A stretch of DNA of 64,000 nucleotides from Lineus longissimus. Its lineage: Eukaryota; Nemertea; Pilidiophora; Heteronemertea; Lineidae. The notes under the pieces were generated by a model that did no database searches, was not told the DNA's origin, and was given only the letters and a program-made list of their open reading frames with translations. The DNA is taken from positions 21,095,501 through 21,159,500 of the forward strand of contig NC_088308.1 of NCBI RefSeq assembly GCF_910592395.1. The letters are read 5' to 3'. Below are positions 10,413 through 23,940 of this stretch, piece after piece; within the stretch, counting starts at the first letter, position 1; each line of letters begins with the position of its first letter. The position numbers were made by a program, and so were the translations under genes.

Positions 10413-11877
10413 TAGCACATATTAATATCTACACACAAGTTTATAATTTTCAGCAATAAGTAATTTTGATTCAAGGCTTTGAGGCACGTTTTGGGTTCTT
10501 ATTAAAAAATAGCTAATATTGAAACTCTAGACATATATACAGTTGACACCTGTTCTATAATTTTACAAGTTGATCTCCAATATCATGCATGGCAAGACTG
10601 TATAAAATATCTGGTTCTTCTTATTACTCTGCTCATGCAACATGGCTCAGCATTGTCTTTCTTTTCGAAAACAAGGACCCGGATTCACAAGCATGATCAC
10701 AGGCAGCCTCAAGCATTAGGATGCTTTGGACACGTACGGTCAACAGTTCTAGGTTAACCGACAAAAACAAGAGCTGTGGATTTGCTTTTAAGATACTTCT
10801 ACACGTGTGTAATTTTATGTTAAAAATACCAAATGCCCATCCGTTATCATGTGTGCAAGCGTAAGTGGTAAGTGTACAGTTAGTTTTAGAGGGTGTAATC
10901 CGCCCTCTGTCGTATTTCTCTTAAACCTTCGTGTCTCCTACTCGCGTAAAAATAAAATTCTATCTTAATGTGAGAAAGATATGAGCCTTGTTAAACTTTG
11001 CAAGAATAAGTGACGTTCGGAGGGTTTTTAATGTTTTTTATTTCAGAAAAATGGCGTTACCCACCAGGCTTTATGTAAATGAGCATAGAGCCCGGGCATA
11101 GAGATGCGGCCGCACAGTCCTGGTGGTATCTAGCGCGGATCTGGCCGATACCAAGTCAGAGATCACCAGGATATCGCCCAGTTTAAGTCTTTTGTTTGGC
11201 TTGAAAAGTAGTTCTACTGAGATCACACCAAGACCTCTGTTCCCACGGTAAAACAATTGCAAAAGTGAACCAATCTAAGCGCTAGAGAGTCTGACTATAG
11301 TTGGAGACGAGATTAATGGGTGTGGTCAACTGTACTCAAACTTTACAAACTGAACTATACACACTGACGCCAGGCGTTCGTGGCGGGTCACTCAGCATGA
11401 TGGTTCAACTCGGTGCAGTGGCGGCGATCGAGGCTTGGTTGTATGCGGAAATAGTTCTGATACACATGTTCAGCTGTTAGGGGCGTATCGAATGTACGGG
11501 GAGTGTTAAATCAGTAGGCCTACCAGCAGCACCACCAAAACATCTTAATTGTTCCGACCTGGCTGAAATGAGATGATATTAATTGGCTATGCAAGTTATG
11601 TACATACGTTTGGCATGGATGTACTAACGTGTCTCCGTTTCAGAGCTTGTTGGCCCTGTGGAGGCAAAGGATAAAAGAGCGTTCTATGTATCTTACATGG
11701 GGCCTATCAGCTTAGAAACAAAGCAGGAGGTGACCGGACACTTTTCACTCAAAACTATCTAATCGGACGACCTACGACATTTCACTGTTATTCCTGCTCG
11801 AGATTTGCCAGATGAATCCATCAACGACACTCCGACTGAAAAAAAGACATTTTTAACGATTCTGTGGACAATCATCC

Positions 11878-12918
11878 ATGCCTTCAGTCATGAATCGGGA
11901 GAACAACACCGTTCCGGTGGCTTTTACAAATGAGGTAGTGTTAAAAAACACTATTTTAAAAAGCACTGCCTCAGAGAGTAGTGTTATCGATTTACTTTAT
12001 GATGCCAGCAGCGCCATGGAAGTTTTCTTCCAACCAATTCTCGTCATCCTTGGTGTCTTCGGAAATCTCCTATCATTCAAGATACTGTCTTTGCCAAACA
12101 ACAAACAGCAATCGACATGTATATACATGAAAGGGATGGCCATATCCGATAGCATGTACCTTGTAATGTATGTGCTGCAGCGGACGGTCATCTCGGTAAA
12201 AAACCGAGAACTCCGAACAACATTTCCCGGTTTTAAATGGATTTGCAATCACTATGCGTTCTGGGGGCATAACGCCGGCATATTGTCCGCCACCATGCTT
12301 CAAGCTATGTCATTGGAGCGTTTTTTTGTCATGCTTTTCCCACTGAAAGCTACGACATGGTGCAGCGCTGGAAAGGCGACACGTTTTGTTTCATCATTAT
12401 TCATAGTTCTTCTTGTAATTCTTTTACCTGTGAACATGTTCCGTGAAAGACAAGCAAAAGTGGAAGGCTGGCTCTGCCCGTTTCACTTTAGCGGCGAATT
12501 CTCAACCATCTATGATCATTTTATCTCCGTTTTCAACGTTTACCTTCCGTTCATCGTGCTTTCTTTCAGCAATATTGGCATTGTGTTAGTCCTAAAAACG
12601 AGTGAACGACACAGGGTGAAGTTGACGGTGGGAGCAAGGAATAAGACAAGTAATCCGGTCATTAGAATGCTCATCACCGTGTCTTTGGCATTTTTAGTTT
12701 TCAAATTACCCACTGCGGCCCAAAAGGCTTTTTGGAACGCTTTCCTGGCATACGACACAGGAGTGAGAACGCCTTTAGTCACTGCGTTGCAGAGGTTTAC
12801 CGTAACATTGACTGAAATACTACAGTATTGCAATTATGCATTCAACACTTATCTTTATATACTACCTGTAAAGAAATTTAGGCAAGATGCAAAACGAGTA
12901 CTATGCAACTGCTTTTAA
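11878..12918 (+). CDS. Rhodopsin-family GPCR, tandem copy 2
   Basis: Intronless seven-helix receptor, 346 residues, about 97% identical to the copy at 8688-9728. It has the same motifs: GNLLS in TM1, Cys123/Cys200, ERF in place of DRY, FKLP in TM6, NTYLY in TM7 and the CNCF tail. Pro224 in TM5 (VYLPFIVLS) matches the strongly conserved helix-5 proline of the family, so this copy is closer to the norm. Both frames are fully open, and most differences from copy 1 are single bases, which points to recent duplication. About 370 bp of matching upstream sequence was copied too, so both may share regulation. The ligand is unknown. Confidence 0.9.
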   Translation: MPSVMNRENNTVPVAFTNEVVLKNTILKSTASESSVIDLLYDASSAMEVFFQPILVILGVFGNLLSFKILSLPNNKQQSTCIYMKGMAISDSMYLVMYVLQRTVISVKNRELRTTFPGFKWICNHYAFWGHNAGILSATMLQAMSLERFFVMLFPLKATTWCSAGKATRFVSSLFIVLLVILLPVNMFRERQAKVEGWLCPFHFSGEFSTIYDHFISVFNVYLPFIVLSFSNIGIVLVLKTSERHRVKLTVGARNKTSNPVIRMLITVSLAFLVFKLPTAAQKAFWNAFLAYDTGVRTPLVTALQRFTVTLTEILQYCNYAFNTYLYILPVKKFRQDAKRVLCNCF

Positions 12919-13305
12919 GCTAGGTGATACGTCCATGCAAAGACCTAGTGAGTTATTCTATGCATAGACCTTTGACTCACTGCTTAAGTATTTATCGCAA
13001 TTCTAAAGGGACAACATGACTGCCATCACTGTGTTGCAGAGGTTTACGGTAACAATGACTGCCAGAGGGCGTGTCAGTCTCTCGCAGCAGGGTCGTGACG
13101 TGCATGTAACAACAACCCATCATCTCTGTCGTGATTCGATATAATGTAAATGATTTTGGTATCAACTGTACAGCAATCTACATGTAAAGCACACATGAAG
13201 TTAAAAACATTTTGACGATGTGACTTGATCTATCTTTAACCATTCAACAACACTCAGTTCAGCAGCAATCACCAATCTTCAGTTCCTTGATGTTTTTTTT
13301 AGTAA

Positions 13306-15328
13306 TTAAACGTCACTAGTGGTGTGGATTGTTGGTTCCGAAGGGTTTGCCTGATTTTCAGATCCGGCCATTGCCATGGTTGCGTCATACGAGGGAGGAG
13401 GTGTCCCGACGGCTGTAGAAGAAGTTGGTTGCTGTTCGTTTCGAGCGTATGGGAGGTAGATCGGATTCACGGACGGATCGTACTGCTGCTGGCTGTACGA
13501 CTGGTTGTAAATTGTCGCTGGCTCTGTCCCATGAGTCTGGGGAGAATATGGCTGGCCAGCCGCAGATGGTGTTGCTCCTGATACGTGTGGTTGGTATATA
13601 TACGGCCCCAGCTGACCTTGTCGTGTAGTTACTGAAACTAAATGATCTTTAATGTATGCCATCTGATATGAAAATACACTCTAACATCCCAAATCAGAAA
13701 TGTATGGCTGATCTTGTGCATTTGATTTTGAAATTAGTTCAGACTCTATATTTATCGAATCCATTCAAAGTACGTAGAGTTCTAATTGCTTAAGGATTTT
13801 AAGTTCTAGCCAAAATGGCGATACCTACGGTCAACCCCTATAACCTCTTAACTTTCGTGCCAAGGCTATTGTTGGCCCACTTCTAGCCTCGCTAATATCA
13901 TTTATCGGGGAGTCAGTTAATAGTCTTACCGTTGACACCTCTACGACTACTGCTCCTCGCAGCTGCTTTTCGACAAACAACAATCGGGATTACGACGGTG
14001 ATGACGAGAAACACTATTAGTCCAGTGACGATTCCAATGACTAACCCACTGCAAAAAAACAAAGGCAATGTCTTTGGAAAGTAGATCAAATCCAAATATT
14101 CCAGCCCGCCACTTGATCATGACCAATTTTACTCCTAATTCGTGAGTTATGTGGTCATTATCTATACCCTTTCGATTGACTGGTCGACTTGACATGGATC
14201 CTGAGAGTAAAACTTTTGACTACGATAACCACAGCGCGGCGAAAAATATGTGGCTATGGCAACTGCATCATGAAAACGACAGATAACCAAGCAATTGATG
14301 GAACCTTTCTATTTTGGGTTCGGCTTGCCTAAAATGAATACCCTCAAAACCATTCCAAACTTACGTATCTATATATGTACTATTCGAATCCCCTTTAGAA
14401 TTGACGCTGCTCCAGTAACTAGAACTCCATTTACTCCAGTAACTCGATGAACTCGATGAACTCGATGAACGCGAACTAATTCTGGATGAAATGTATAGGT
14501 CGTACTGGTATCCGTTACAGCAAGTGAAACTCCTGGTGTTGCGAATGGAGGTCGACACAGGGCAACAACGCGACTGCGAGAACGTACTGCAATAAGTGTT
14601 CAAACCACCAAAGAAGCAAGAGGTCGCGCTACAGCATCGAGAAATTCCAAATCCTTCTTCGCAGCAATATGGGGAGAACTCGTTGTACATACAGGTCGGA
14701 TTAAAAAATCCGAAATTGCGGCATGATGTTCTCTGGCATACAGCTGAAATGAAATGGAGAGGGGCCCGATGAAGAGGAGTCCACTATATTATGGCAAAAA
14801 CAGACATTTTCGGAGATTTTTGACGGATATGCAATATTTTGCTTCTAAACATTTCTAATACCTTGCACAATACTAGGAAAAGATGAACACAAAAAATGAT
14901 CACCTGAAAATTTCATCCTGATTGGTTAAGAAATCAACCGTACATAGCGGAAAATGTCAAAATTCAATATGCACTGCGTCAATGTACGCAAATAGATAAG
15001 AAAACTTTATTTCGCTGCCATAGTTACTGATTTGAGAAAATCCTGTTTGGCTGCGAAGTATTTATCAATGAAAAATCGAACTACAAAGAAACCAGACCAG
15101 TATATACATGTACATGTAGTTCGTGCTCAAGTGCCCCAAACGATACGGGAAAAACATTCACTGGACATTAGTACACGCAAACCGATTTGTTAAACCTATT
15201 TTTCTTTCCGATGGGGGTGCGACAAGTTTGAATGTTTGTCGTAAGATTCATATTCACTTACCTCCAGGGACCCAAGAAAACACAAAGGTTATAAGGACCA
15301 AAAGAAATTGTTGACAGCGAATATCCAT
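13306..15328 (-). CDS. Shisa/CYYR1-like Cys-rich single-pass membrane protein with PPxY tail
   Basis: Predicted type I membrane protein of 296 residues. Exons are 15262-15328, 14365-14743, 13930-14048 and 13306-13631, and all phases join. Residues 1-22 form a signal peptide (FLLVLITFVFSWVPG). Residues 23-110 form a Cys-rich ectodomain with several CC pairs. A Ser/Tyr-rich stalk follows, then a transmembrane helix at about 150-172 (GLVIGIVTGLIVFLVITVV), then a basic stop (CRKAAARSSSRR). The cytoplasmic tail is rich in Pro, Gln and Tyr and holds PPPSY (266-270), a PPxY ligand for WW domains of NEDD4-type ligases. This order matches the Shisa/CYYR1/VOPP1-like superfamily; I cannot choose the member. 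The function is unknown. The last 18 codons were copied into the junction at 10116. Confidence 0.8.
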
Positions 15329-18300
15329 GATAGCTACCTCGAGAAATTAGTGTACGGAATTAGGAGATCACAATTTAAGTTAGATAGAGAATTTACAATC
15401 GTGGACAAAAGAAAAGTAATGCCGGCATTTATATCATGCACAAGGGATTAAATGGCAAACTTCTTCATTTTGTTCATAAACTGTATGGCAATTACATGTA
15501 GGAACGTAACATATTTCAATTGTATATCATAAAGACTAGAGAAGACCATTTAATTGCGTCAGAAGTTTAATCCAACATACATTTAGTGGCCCGTCGGTGA
15601 ATCGTTTAGTGATTTTCCTGTAGAAATAACGAAATAAAGGTTTATATTCAAGTGACATCAGATCATGTAATTAATGTTCGTTGGGGGGGGGGGGGGGATA
15701 TATATCAAGATATCTTATTGTCAATGTTTTCGATTTGGGAAGGAATGATGTGTTACGATTGGAGGTCCCTAAGATTCTGAAGCTATCCAGGCTATCGTGG
15801 TAAAAAGACACATAACAAACGGCCGCATCACAACTGACTTCCCCCAAAAATAGTTTAACAATATGGATATTTGAAGGTCGAATCGTTTTATGATCAAGAT
15901 ACTGATATTAAGGCTGACACAAAATTTTCTTTTGTACACGAGGGTTTATTCGACAATATTAAAACAAGATAAGGTCATGATGTCAAGCACTGGTCGTTGT
16001 ACCTACACATGATTTCCAAGTACCAATGCTTTGATATATTAAAAATACCTCGCAGTCAAAGACCACTAATGCGATGTTTTGCCCAGAACCTGCAAGAAAA
16101 AGAAGTTTTTGGTAGACCTGTAGGAGGCAGTAGGCTTCTGCCTCATCCTCTAAATACAGCCATGTTATGATTGATAACGTCACATCCAATTTGATATTTG
16201 AAATTGTATACATTGTACTACGAAGTCTATTTGTACGAAATTTGCATTTGATATACCGTTTAAGTGATTGCAAATCACATCACTGGTTTTATCTTAACAT
16301 CGGCCAAATAACGTGTAACTGTAACGTGTCTGGTATTGGTCATGACCGATGAATTCTATTAAAGGCATTTAAATATGTTGTAACTGTAACTACAAAGAAT
16401 TAAATAGTTGTTCGGCTGGTAGTATGTTTCGTGTACAGATCGCAAAGCGTACGCGTTAAGCAATCGTCGATCTACTCATAGTACACTCCACGATTTTTTT
16501 AGATGTCCCCTGTAACGTGTCAGGTATTGGTCATGACCGATATATTCTGTGTTTAAATATTTTTAACAACTGTAACTACGAAGAATTAAATAGTTGTTCG
16601 GCTGGTAGTATGTTTCGTGTACAGATCGCAAAGCGTATGCAAGCGTACGCATTAAGTTATCGTCAATTTACACACTACATGATTTTTTTGAATGTCCAAC
16701 TTAACGTGTCAGGTCTTACTGATGATCGATATATTCTATTAAAGGCATTCCAAATTTTTTAACAACTGTGACTACGAAGAATTAAACAAATTTTCAACTC
16801 AGCGGCGGGGCCATTGTAAACAGTCCGAACACCAGCTCACGATATACACGAATCCACGTGCTATGCGGAGTTGTTCGGCTGGTAGTATGTTTCGTGTACA
16901 GATCGCAAAGCGTATGCAAGCGTACGCATTAATTTATCGTCAATTTACACACAACATGATTTTGTTTAAATGTCCAACTTAACGTGTCAGGTCTTACTGA
17001 TGATCGATATATTCTATTACAGGCATTTCAATTTTTTTTTAAACTGTAAATACGGAGAATTAAATACTTTTCGACTCAGCAGCGGAGCACATTATCACGT
17101 ATCCCCTTCTACTTCCAGTATCTGACATTATTAATTTTTTTATCTTCTTATGACTGAGGTACCGGTATACTTTTCGACCAATTTACCATCGCCATCAGGG
17201 AAAGCTGGTGCTACGTTCAGAGATCTCAATCACGTTGCCTCATATTTTTATCACGTCATCAGTACATAGGGCAGGCGGTTATGAACACTTAAGTTGTACG
17301 TTGTTAAATTTAAAAAAAGAAAGTGGCCATTGGCCATGTGCTCACCTGTGGTCAATGACAGGAATTTGGTTACGGTTATGGTTGCAGAGAATTTGACCTC
17401 AGTGACCTTGGAAATTGGTTAAGGTCAAAATCTTTCAACAATTCTGTTAACCTTGATCTGATTGATCAATGACATACATTCAAAGATCACACAGTGGATG
17501 TTTCTTTTAGGCATGACCCATATATCATTTTATGACCTTCACCAAGTCACAGACAGGAAGTAATGAGTTTTTGCTAAAACGGACAGGCTAGCGTGCGCCT
17601 GAAAAATTATGATTGTAGTAGAAGAGGGAGAAGTTGCATGTAACAAAAATAAATACATGTAGCTGGAGGCCGTAGCTTTACAAAATCCATTTGTTCTTAT
17701 ATCACTTCAAAAGCCTGTCAGCAGTTGTTGCCATCATCGGTAATTGACTTCTATTAATTGCTATTGGAGAGAAAAACGTCATTACAGTGTCTGCATTATT
17801 TATTTAGACAATGTCATGTTGTTTTTCGTAAAATCACTACATCACGGTTATTGTCTCTGGGTCAAATCGTTAACAACAGAATCAGAGCATTTCAATAGAA
17901 ATGACAGCCATTACGGAGTAAGCGGCCTAAAGCGGAATCCTAGCAATGCTAAAACGATTGCTGTTGTCCAGTTATCGGCGAACCATCTGCGACAAGCCAT
18001 TAGCGTAAACAAAAATGGTGTTGATTCCCTCCTTCGAACTGGCCGGGTTTTCCCCGTTTCGCATCATTTAATTTGTTTCCATGAAATGTTACCTGGGTAT
18101 CACTGAGACAGGAAACGCTTGTTTGTTTTTGCAAAGCAGTGATGTAAACAGACAATTACTGCATCACGTTTAAAAGCCACGCAGGTTCTAGAAGTCGTAA
18201 GCTTATCGTCTGCAGTCGTTCGCGCATGTATCGCTTCCATTCTTGACGTTGCTGAGGAAATCGTGCGACAGCAAACGTTTTATTGGTGCACCTAAGGGCG

Positions 18301-21300
18301 GATTTTGACATCTACATTTGTAAGGTATAATTCGATGGGTACACCTCTTCTAAGTGTTCGTGGCAGAATTAACGCTCCGCATGGTGGTTCCGGAAAGAAC
18401 TGACTGACCACTTTTATTTCGTAATTATTTCTGCAATTGTTGCAATTCTTCCTCGTGGGATAACGCACTAGCTTATGACATATCGTTAAGTTAAATGAGA
18501 ACAATTTTTAAACATGATTTTTTTCTTAATTTTTGTTCGATCTTCTTTTCATTGACGAGACACTTGAGCATGACTTTTTATATCTATATATAGATATCGT
18601 GACAACAATTGACACATTTCTCTTTGGCGTGCTTCTGTATCTGTTATTTCGTCGCAATAGTCCTGTTTGATAAGGGAAGCGCACTACAGACAAGACAAGA
18701 GAAATACTGCGTGCGCTCATCCTTGGATTTCAATTCCTGAAATAGGCCCACCAATTGCTTTACTCGTGGGTCAGTGTCAAGAACTTATTGAGCATATCCG
18801 CGTTCCCCATTAATACCAGTCACGAGATTTCCTGAATCAAGTTTTGTAGTATCACGATTTAATGATAAGCGTTAACAAGGGGAAGTAACGTTTGTTATTT
18901 CCTCTTGACCTACATTTATAATAGCCAGGTTGAGATCAGGGACTTGCCACGGATCCTTATACGTACACGGATGGAAATGTACATGGAAGTCGTCCTCTTT
19001 CTACAGATTTCTATCCGTAACGTACGTGTAAGTTTTTATTTCGTCGGTCTTGTCGTATTCTCAAAACATGCCACATCCTGGTACACGAGATTCCCTTACT
19101 GCCACGCCTCAAGCCACTTGATAAACTATTGCTTGATCGGATCTAGTTAAAAGCGAAGTCGTTTCTATGGAAACTACCGGACATATCATATGCTTGGCTA
19201 ACCCTGTCCAACAACTTTGATATGGAACTATAAACAGCGTGAAGCTTATTTACCGACAAAATGTGGAGGGGGGAGGGTGAGGGGAGGATGAAAAGAATGA
19301 CGGAATGATCATTTTCAAAGCAACAATATTGTTATTGTTGTATGATTTTGACCGCCATCTGGACATTCAAGATATGCATGAGTAACTCCGTCGTTCCCAA
19401 GGTAACAAACAAACTAACAACAATTGAATGATTAGGTGCAATAATTGAGTAACAGATAGCGAAGTGTTGTTTGGTAATTAGCGTAAAATTGGATTATTCA
19501 AACATGACAATACCTAATATAGACCAATTACATTGTAATCATATAACAAGAAAGAGTCGAATTGAAGATTATCTACATATGTAACCAAATCTCGCTCTTT
19601 TGCTGCGTCCAGAGCGATCAGTTAACCTCTAGCTCTCAAAGCCCGAATTTCTTTCTCTTTTATAAAGTACTTTAACGACAAAGGAGTCCTGCATGCAATA
19701 CTCTTGGCGCGGTGCTCCTGGTGTGTTGGTGAACTCAAATTTATATGAACTTATCGCGAACCATCCCCTGGATATAAATATTTTTCACTGACCGAATGTA
19801 GTTTGACCAATGTGTTTTACATCACCACTGCTAACGATATAAAAAACTGGACAAAATGGCCATGACACCAAATTTTCTAAAAAACAAGGATGTTATGTCG
19901 AAATGAAATTGTCGTGTCAAGTTCCATCAGGATGCACAGTACTTCAGTTAACGACTCATTTCCTTCACAAAATCTAGACCATTCTTGAAATAAATATTCA
20001 TGGTATCATGACGATGGTATCAATTGTACGAATTCATAGATTTGTAGTGTATAGAGCTTCATTTTGATTTCAGACTAATTGTTCTTAGCATACCAGTAAA
20101 TGTTCTCTTCATCGTTTCGCTGATAATAGTATAAGTGTTCTTACATTAGCATAGCTTGCGCAGTTAATTTTCTCTTCATTAGTTCCGCACGTCTATAAAC
20201 CATTTCATGCTATAAATATTGCATGACTTACAACTATAAACAGAGACTTAAAGAAAACTTCCTGTGGAATACTTCACAAGAAATTAATTAGGTCGTCCTT
20301 TTTTTATATACATTAAGATGCAATTCGTTTAATTATTGGCCTCTATCAGTCGTCAGCATCTCAAAAAAGAGTCCGTTGCCGTAGTAACAAGTAATTTGTC
20401 AATTATATGGGATTTGAGGGTATCATTATTCATGTTAATCGCAAAGTAACCAGTGAGTGAGCAGAAATTGCTGCATCATCAATTCAGTTTTAGAGATTCT
20501 GTTGATTCTTTCATGAAGGACTAGTCGTTTCCATCTTATTTTGGTTAAACGTTTTGATTACATGTACTTTCCAACGCTACAACAATTATCAGACTGGTGG
20601 AAAGTTACGTTTATTCACTGCATTATTATTTTTAAAATTCCTAAAACAATGTAATGGTTGGTTTTAACGAGAATTAAACTTGTCTTTATCAATTCTTGAT
20701 TATACGCAAATGACTACGTCAAGTCAACTGTTGCAATGCTTATCTTTTTGAGTATACCACGGCATGACCTCTGTGCTCTTCGTCCAACGCCCTTGGTGTA
20801 TTCATTTGACAGCTCCAAGTGAGATCAAGAGAGGTTCAACCAAAGTCACCACCCCAGCCGTAGGTTCTTGTCTACCCCAATAATGCCAATAATCTATGTA
20901 TCTCACATCTCCAACGTTTGATTACAATCTTCTGATATCTGGATATAGTTTCTAGCACACGTCGCCAATTCGAGGCTGCCAATTTATCTCATGTTGTCGT
21001 GACCTCGTGTTGACATCATTTACGGTGTTGCTGCAATTAGCTTATGGTCACGAAGCTTTTAAATACATGTTCTTCCACTAAGGACATCAAATATTTCCCT
21101 ATAGATAATCTATAAATAATGATCGATTATCTTTTTTTTCATTTCAGATGGGTCATAGGCCTGCTACATGTGCATGTATCTTGTAGAGTGAAGTCTGAAC
21201 TTGGCGGAACACTGGCAACATCACAGCCCAAGAAATCGTACTCGACGCCAACATCGTCTTGTGAATGTTCGAATTGATAAATTATTGTAATATTTTCTAA

Positions 21301-22881
21301 TCGACAAACGGATATCGTCTTGTAAGCATAACATCAAACAATTTCTTGATAATTGGCTCGAAAACGTAACCAATGTTTCCAAGGACGCGGTCTGCGGTCA
21401 ACCCTTGACCGCATCGCTTCGAATTCGTGCTGAAAGACGCTCAATAATCGTGACAGGAAGAAGGGAAGTGAAAAATGGATATGAATAACTGTTTCCAAGG
21501 AAAGGATACCGCTGCGCAGGTTCAAGTATCCAGACAGCCAATCAAATGTCGCTTATGACAACAACGTATTGGTGACAGTTGACGCGATTCTGTTTTATTT
21601 GTGTTAGTGGCAGCGAGATGGTTACTTGCGATTTGAAGTGTTGATGCCTTTTGGATCGGTAATATACATTTTCACTTTGATTATTTCTGTGAGGGAAAAG
21701 CAGAGGTCACACTCATACTATATATAATAGGGATATATCAAATATCTTTTTTCTGTGTTTAACTAAATGCCATTTGAAAGATAAGTGTAAATATCAGACT
21801 TCCGTTTCGTGTAGATAACACAAAGGACATAGCCACCTTATCTGAAAATCGCCAGCTGGACAGTAGGTTTTGTGGTTTTTGATGGCGTAGATGAACATTA
21901 AGTACATCTGTGGCGTACAGTTGTATCAAACGTTACGTGTGCTGACCAGGATTTAACTCCTCTGCTCGGGTCATAAAACAGAAGGTGGCATGATAACTTT
22001 ATTTAATCGGTTACTCGGATTATGAGTGTCCAACTATTGTTAGAAACACTTTCAGAATTTGACGTTTAAAGGAATATAGGTAGGTGATATTCTTTGAAAG
22101 GTCACTTGGAACAATGCATACGAACAACAATCATCACCTCGTTTAAATAGATTGAATCCGGGATTGCCGATTCGACGCTGTCCTAGAAGAGACTTAACAC
22201 CTTTCACGGGAAAATCGGGATCCAAGTCGTCGCTGCTACAGTATCATTCCTTCTGCTAGTGCTAGTATTCGGGAAGCATTTGCTAAATTGAGACGGATTT
22301 CTAGCGGAGGTTGAATGCTGAGTATCTATTCTCTCAATACGATTCGCGATTAAACTAGACATGATTTATTGTTGTTCTACCTGACGCATCTTGGATATTA
22401 GGATATTTCAAACAAATCAGTGGTTAAGGTCAGATATTCGTTTTCACTTGCGAATTCTTTTCTAACCCTTGATCGCCATCAGATCGCCATCAGGTCGATC
22501 TCACAGGTGGTTTGTTTATTTTCGAGAAATAGTAATAATCATTCACCTGTAGAAAGGAAGCTCAACAAAATACCTCTGTTCGCGTGAATTCTTCTCATTG
22601 AACTATAATAATAATAATAATTCCGCACCACCAATCTGTTGAACATAGAACTTGAATGGTCTTCGTGGTGAGATTTTTGTTGGGCTCAGTAGGTACTTTC
22701 GTCATTAACAATCAGCAAAATTTAGATCTAAGAGTGCTTTTTGTTTAGGGCCTACTTGTCGATTTTTGAAGTGTGTCAACAATCAACAGGATATTTCATA
22801 AGAAGGGTGACGGCATCGTGGTGGGATTTCAATTTGATTTCATTCCTAAAACAATCAAAGGGATATTGAAATATACAATAT
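15329..22881. other. Intergenic, no recognisable gene
   Basis: About 7.5 kb, AT-rich, with only short open frames lacking domains or splice logic. It holds a run of 15 G (15683-15697), the tandem repeat at 16321-17100, and a G/A-rich patch near 19265-19290. The 5' non-coding part of the receptor at 22882 presumably lies at its right end. I see no RNA gene. Confidence 0.5.
16321..17100 (+). repeat. Degenerate tandem repeat, about 190-bp unit, four copies
   Basis: Units start with taacgtgtcaggt at 16321, 16512, 16702 and 16980, spacing 191, 190 and 278 bp. Each has a gatatattcta block, then aactacgaagaattaaat. The first three continue with gttcggctggtagtatgttt and cagatcgcaaagcgta. Units 3 and 4 share an extra piece around ctcagcggcggggcc that units 1 and 2 lack. 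Units 1 and 2 contain the palindrome ggtcatgacc, altered to tgatgatc in later units. Non-coding. Confidence 0.85.
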
Positions 22882-23940
22882 ATGAAAATAGACGAAGGCA
22901 CAATGGCAGAGCTAGGTAATCTGACGCTGGTGACGGATAGAATTCAAATAACTAACAACACTGTCTCAACGACTGACCAAGTAATAGACATTCTTGATGC
23001 GGTGTATGTCTTCGTATTCGGCATCCTAGGAGGTTCCATTGGGAATATACTCTTGCTATTGGTCATCGGAGTCAACAGGAAGCTCTGGACCGTACCTAAC
23101 ACCTATGTGGTCAGTATAGCTATCTCAGACTTGATGATAACCGCTGAGGCATTCCCTGTGATATTTGCAAGTAATGTTAACCGGCGAAACGTGTTAGTTT
23201 TGGGGGGAATAGACAGTATGACCGCGTGCAAGATCCAATGCGCTATCCATATTTTATCTGTGTCAGTCTCATTGTACAGTATCATGGTTGTTGCCGTAAC
23301 TCGTTTCCTTTGCGTCTGCAAACCGGACTATTACAGGTCTCACATTGGAATGCGGTCCTCCATTATCACGAATGTTTGCATATGGATTGTATGCATTCTC
23401 CTGGTCGCAGTAAGTGTCGGTTTCCAAGTTGTAAAGACGGAGTACAACCCCTACATCACGGCGTGTGGGTTTTCCCACAGTCGCAGCTTAGTTTATGTGT
23501 ATGTTTCTAACATTCTTTCCATTTGGCTTCCGATGATCATCACACTTTTCTGCTATATCATGATATACAGGACAGTCCACGAAGCCGGTGAACGGATGAA
23601 GCAACACGAACATAACGGAAATGGCCAGACAAAGACACTGAGCAGGAAAGACTTGACTGTCATTCGGGTGCTATTTTTCACCTATGCTGCCTTTGTGATA
23701 TGTTGGTTGCCTTATTCTATCATGGCGTTTGTGGCGCTCCATACAGGTTCTAAGCCAGAACTAGCATACAAAATTACTGTAAGAATGTGCATGTCCAATG
23801 CATGTGCGAATAGTGTTGTCTATGGCTTGTTCAATCCAAAATTTCGACGGGAATATAAGCGATTCCTCTGCTGGCCTGTGTTGGCCGTTATTCAAAGGAA
23901 GATTCTGCCTGATCCAGAATCGCATTCTTCCACCACTTAG
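22882..23940 (+). CDS. Melatonin/moody/GPR84-like class A GPCR
   Basis: Intronless seven-helix receptor of 352 residues. TM1 has GNILLLLVI, TM2 has AISDLMI, and the TM3 end reads VTRFLCVCKP, with TRF at the DRY position. TM6 has the canonical ICWLPYS. TM7 has NSVVYGLFNPKFRREYKR; the NSxxYG form with FRxEYxR is characteristic of the melatonin receptor/GPR84/moody branch. NLT and NNT in the N-terminus are glycosylation sites. The ATG at 22903 (residue 8) has A at -3 and G at +4, much better than the first ATG, and is the likelier start, giving 345 residues. The ligand is not known: melatonin-like receptors expanded widely in invertebrates, so binding of melatonin should not be assumed. Confidence 0.92.
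   Translation: MKIDEGTMAELGNLTLVTDRIQITNNTVSTTDQVIDILDAVYVFVFGILGGSIGNILLLLVIGVNRKLWTVPNTYVVSIAISDLMITAEAFPVIFASNVNRRNVLVLGGIDSMTACKIQCAIHILSVSVSLYSIMVVAVTRFLCVCKPDYYRSHIGMRSSIITNVCIWIVCILLVAVSVGFQVVKTEYNPYITACGFSHSRSLVYVYVSNILSIWLPMIITLFCYIMIYRTVHEAGERMKQHEHNGNGQTKTLSRKDLTVIRVLFFTYAAFVICWLPYSIMAFVALHTGSKPELAYKITVRMCMSNACANSVVYGLFNPKFRREYKRFLCWPVLAVIQRKILPDPESHSSTT

Larger units (their letters stand above)
10174..13363 (+). repeat. Tandem segmental duplication, copy 2 (3190 bp)
   Basis: Direct repeat of 6023-10173 without the 956-bp insertion. At the junction, tttcagat runs straight into cgagcatt. At the right end the same tttcagat continues into ccggccattgcc, which is the unbroken coding exon of the Shisa-like gene, so copy 2 keeps the original right flank. 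One shared base (c) at the junction is the only homology between breakpoints, which suggests end-joining or template switching (inference). Confidence 0.95.

Noticed and set aside
17744-18106. Plus-strand open frame of 120 codons
   Set aside because: No recognisable domain, ordinary AT-rich intergenic composition and no splice-linked partner exons.
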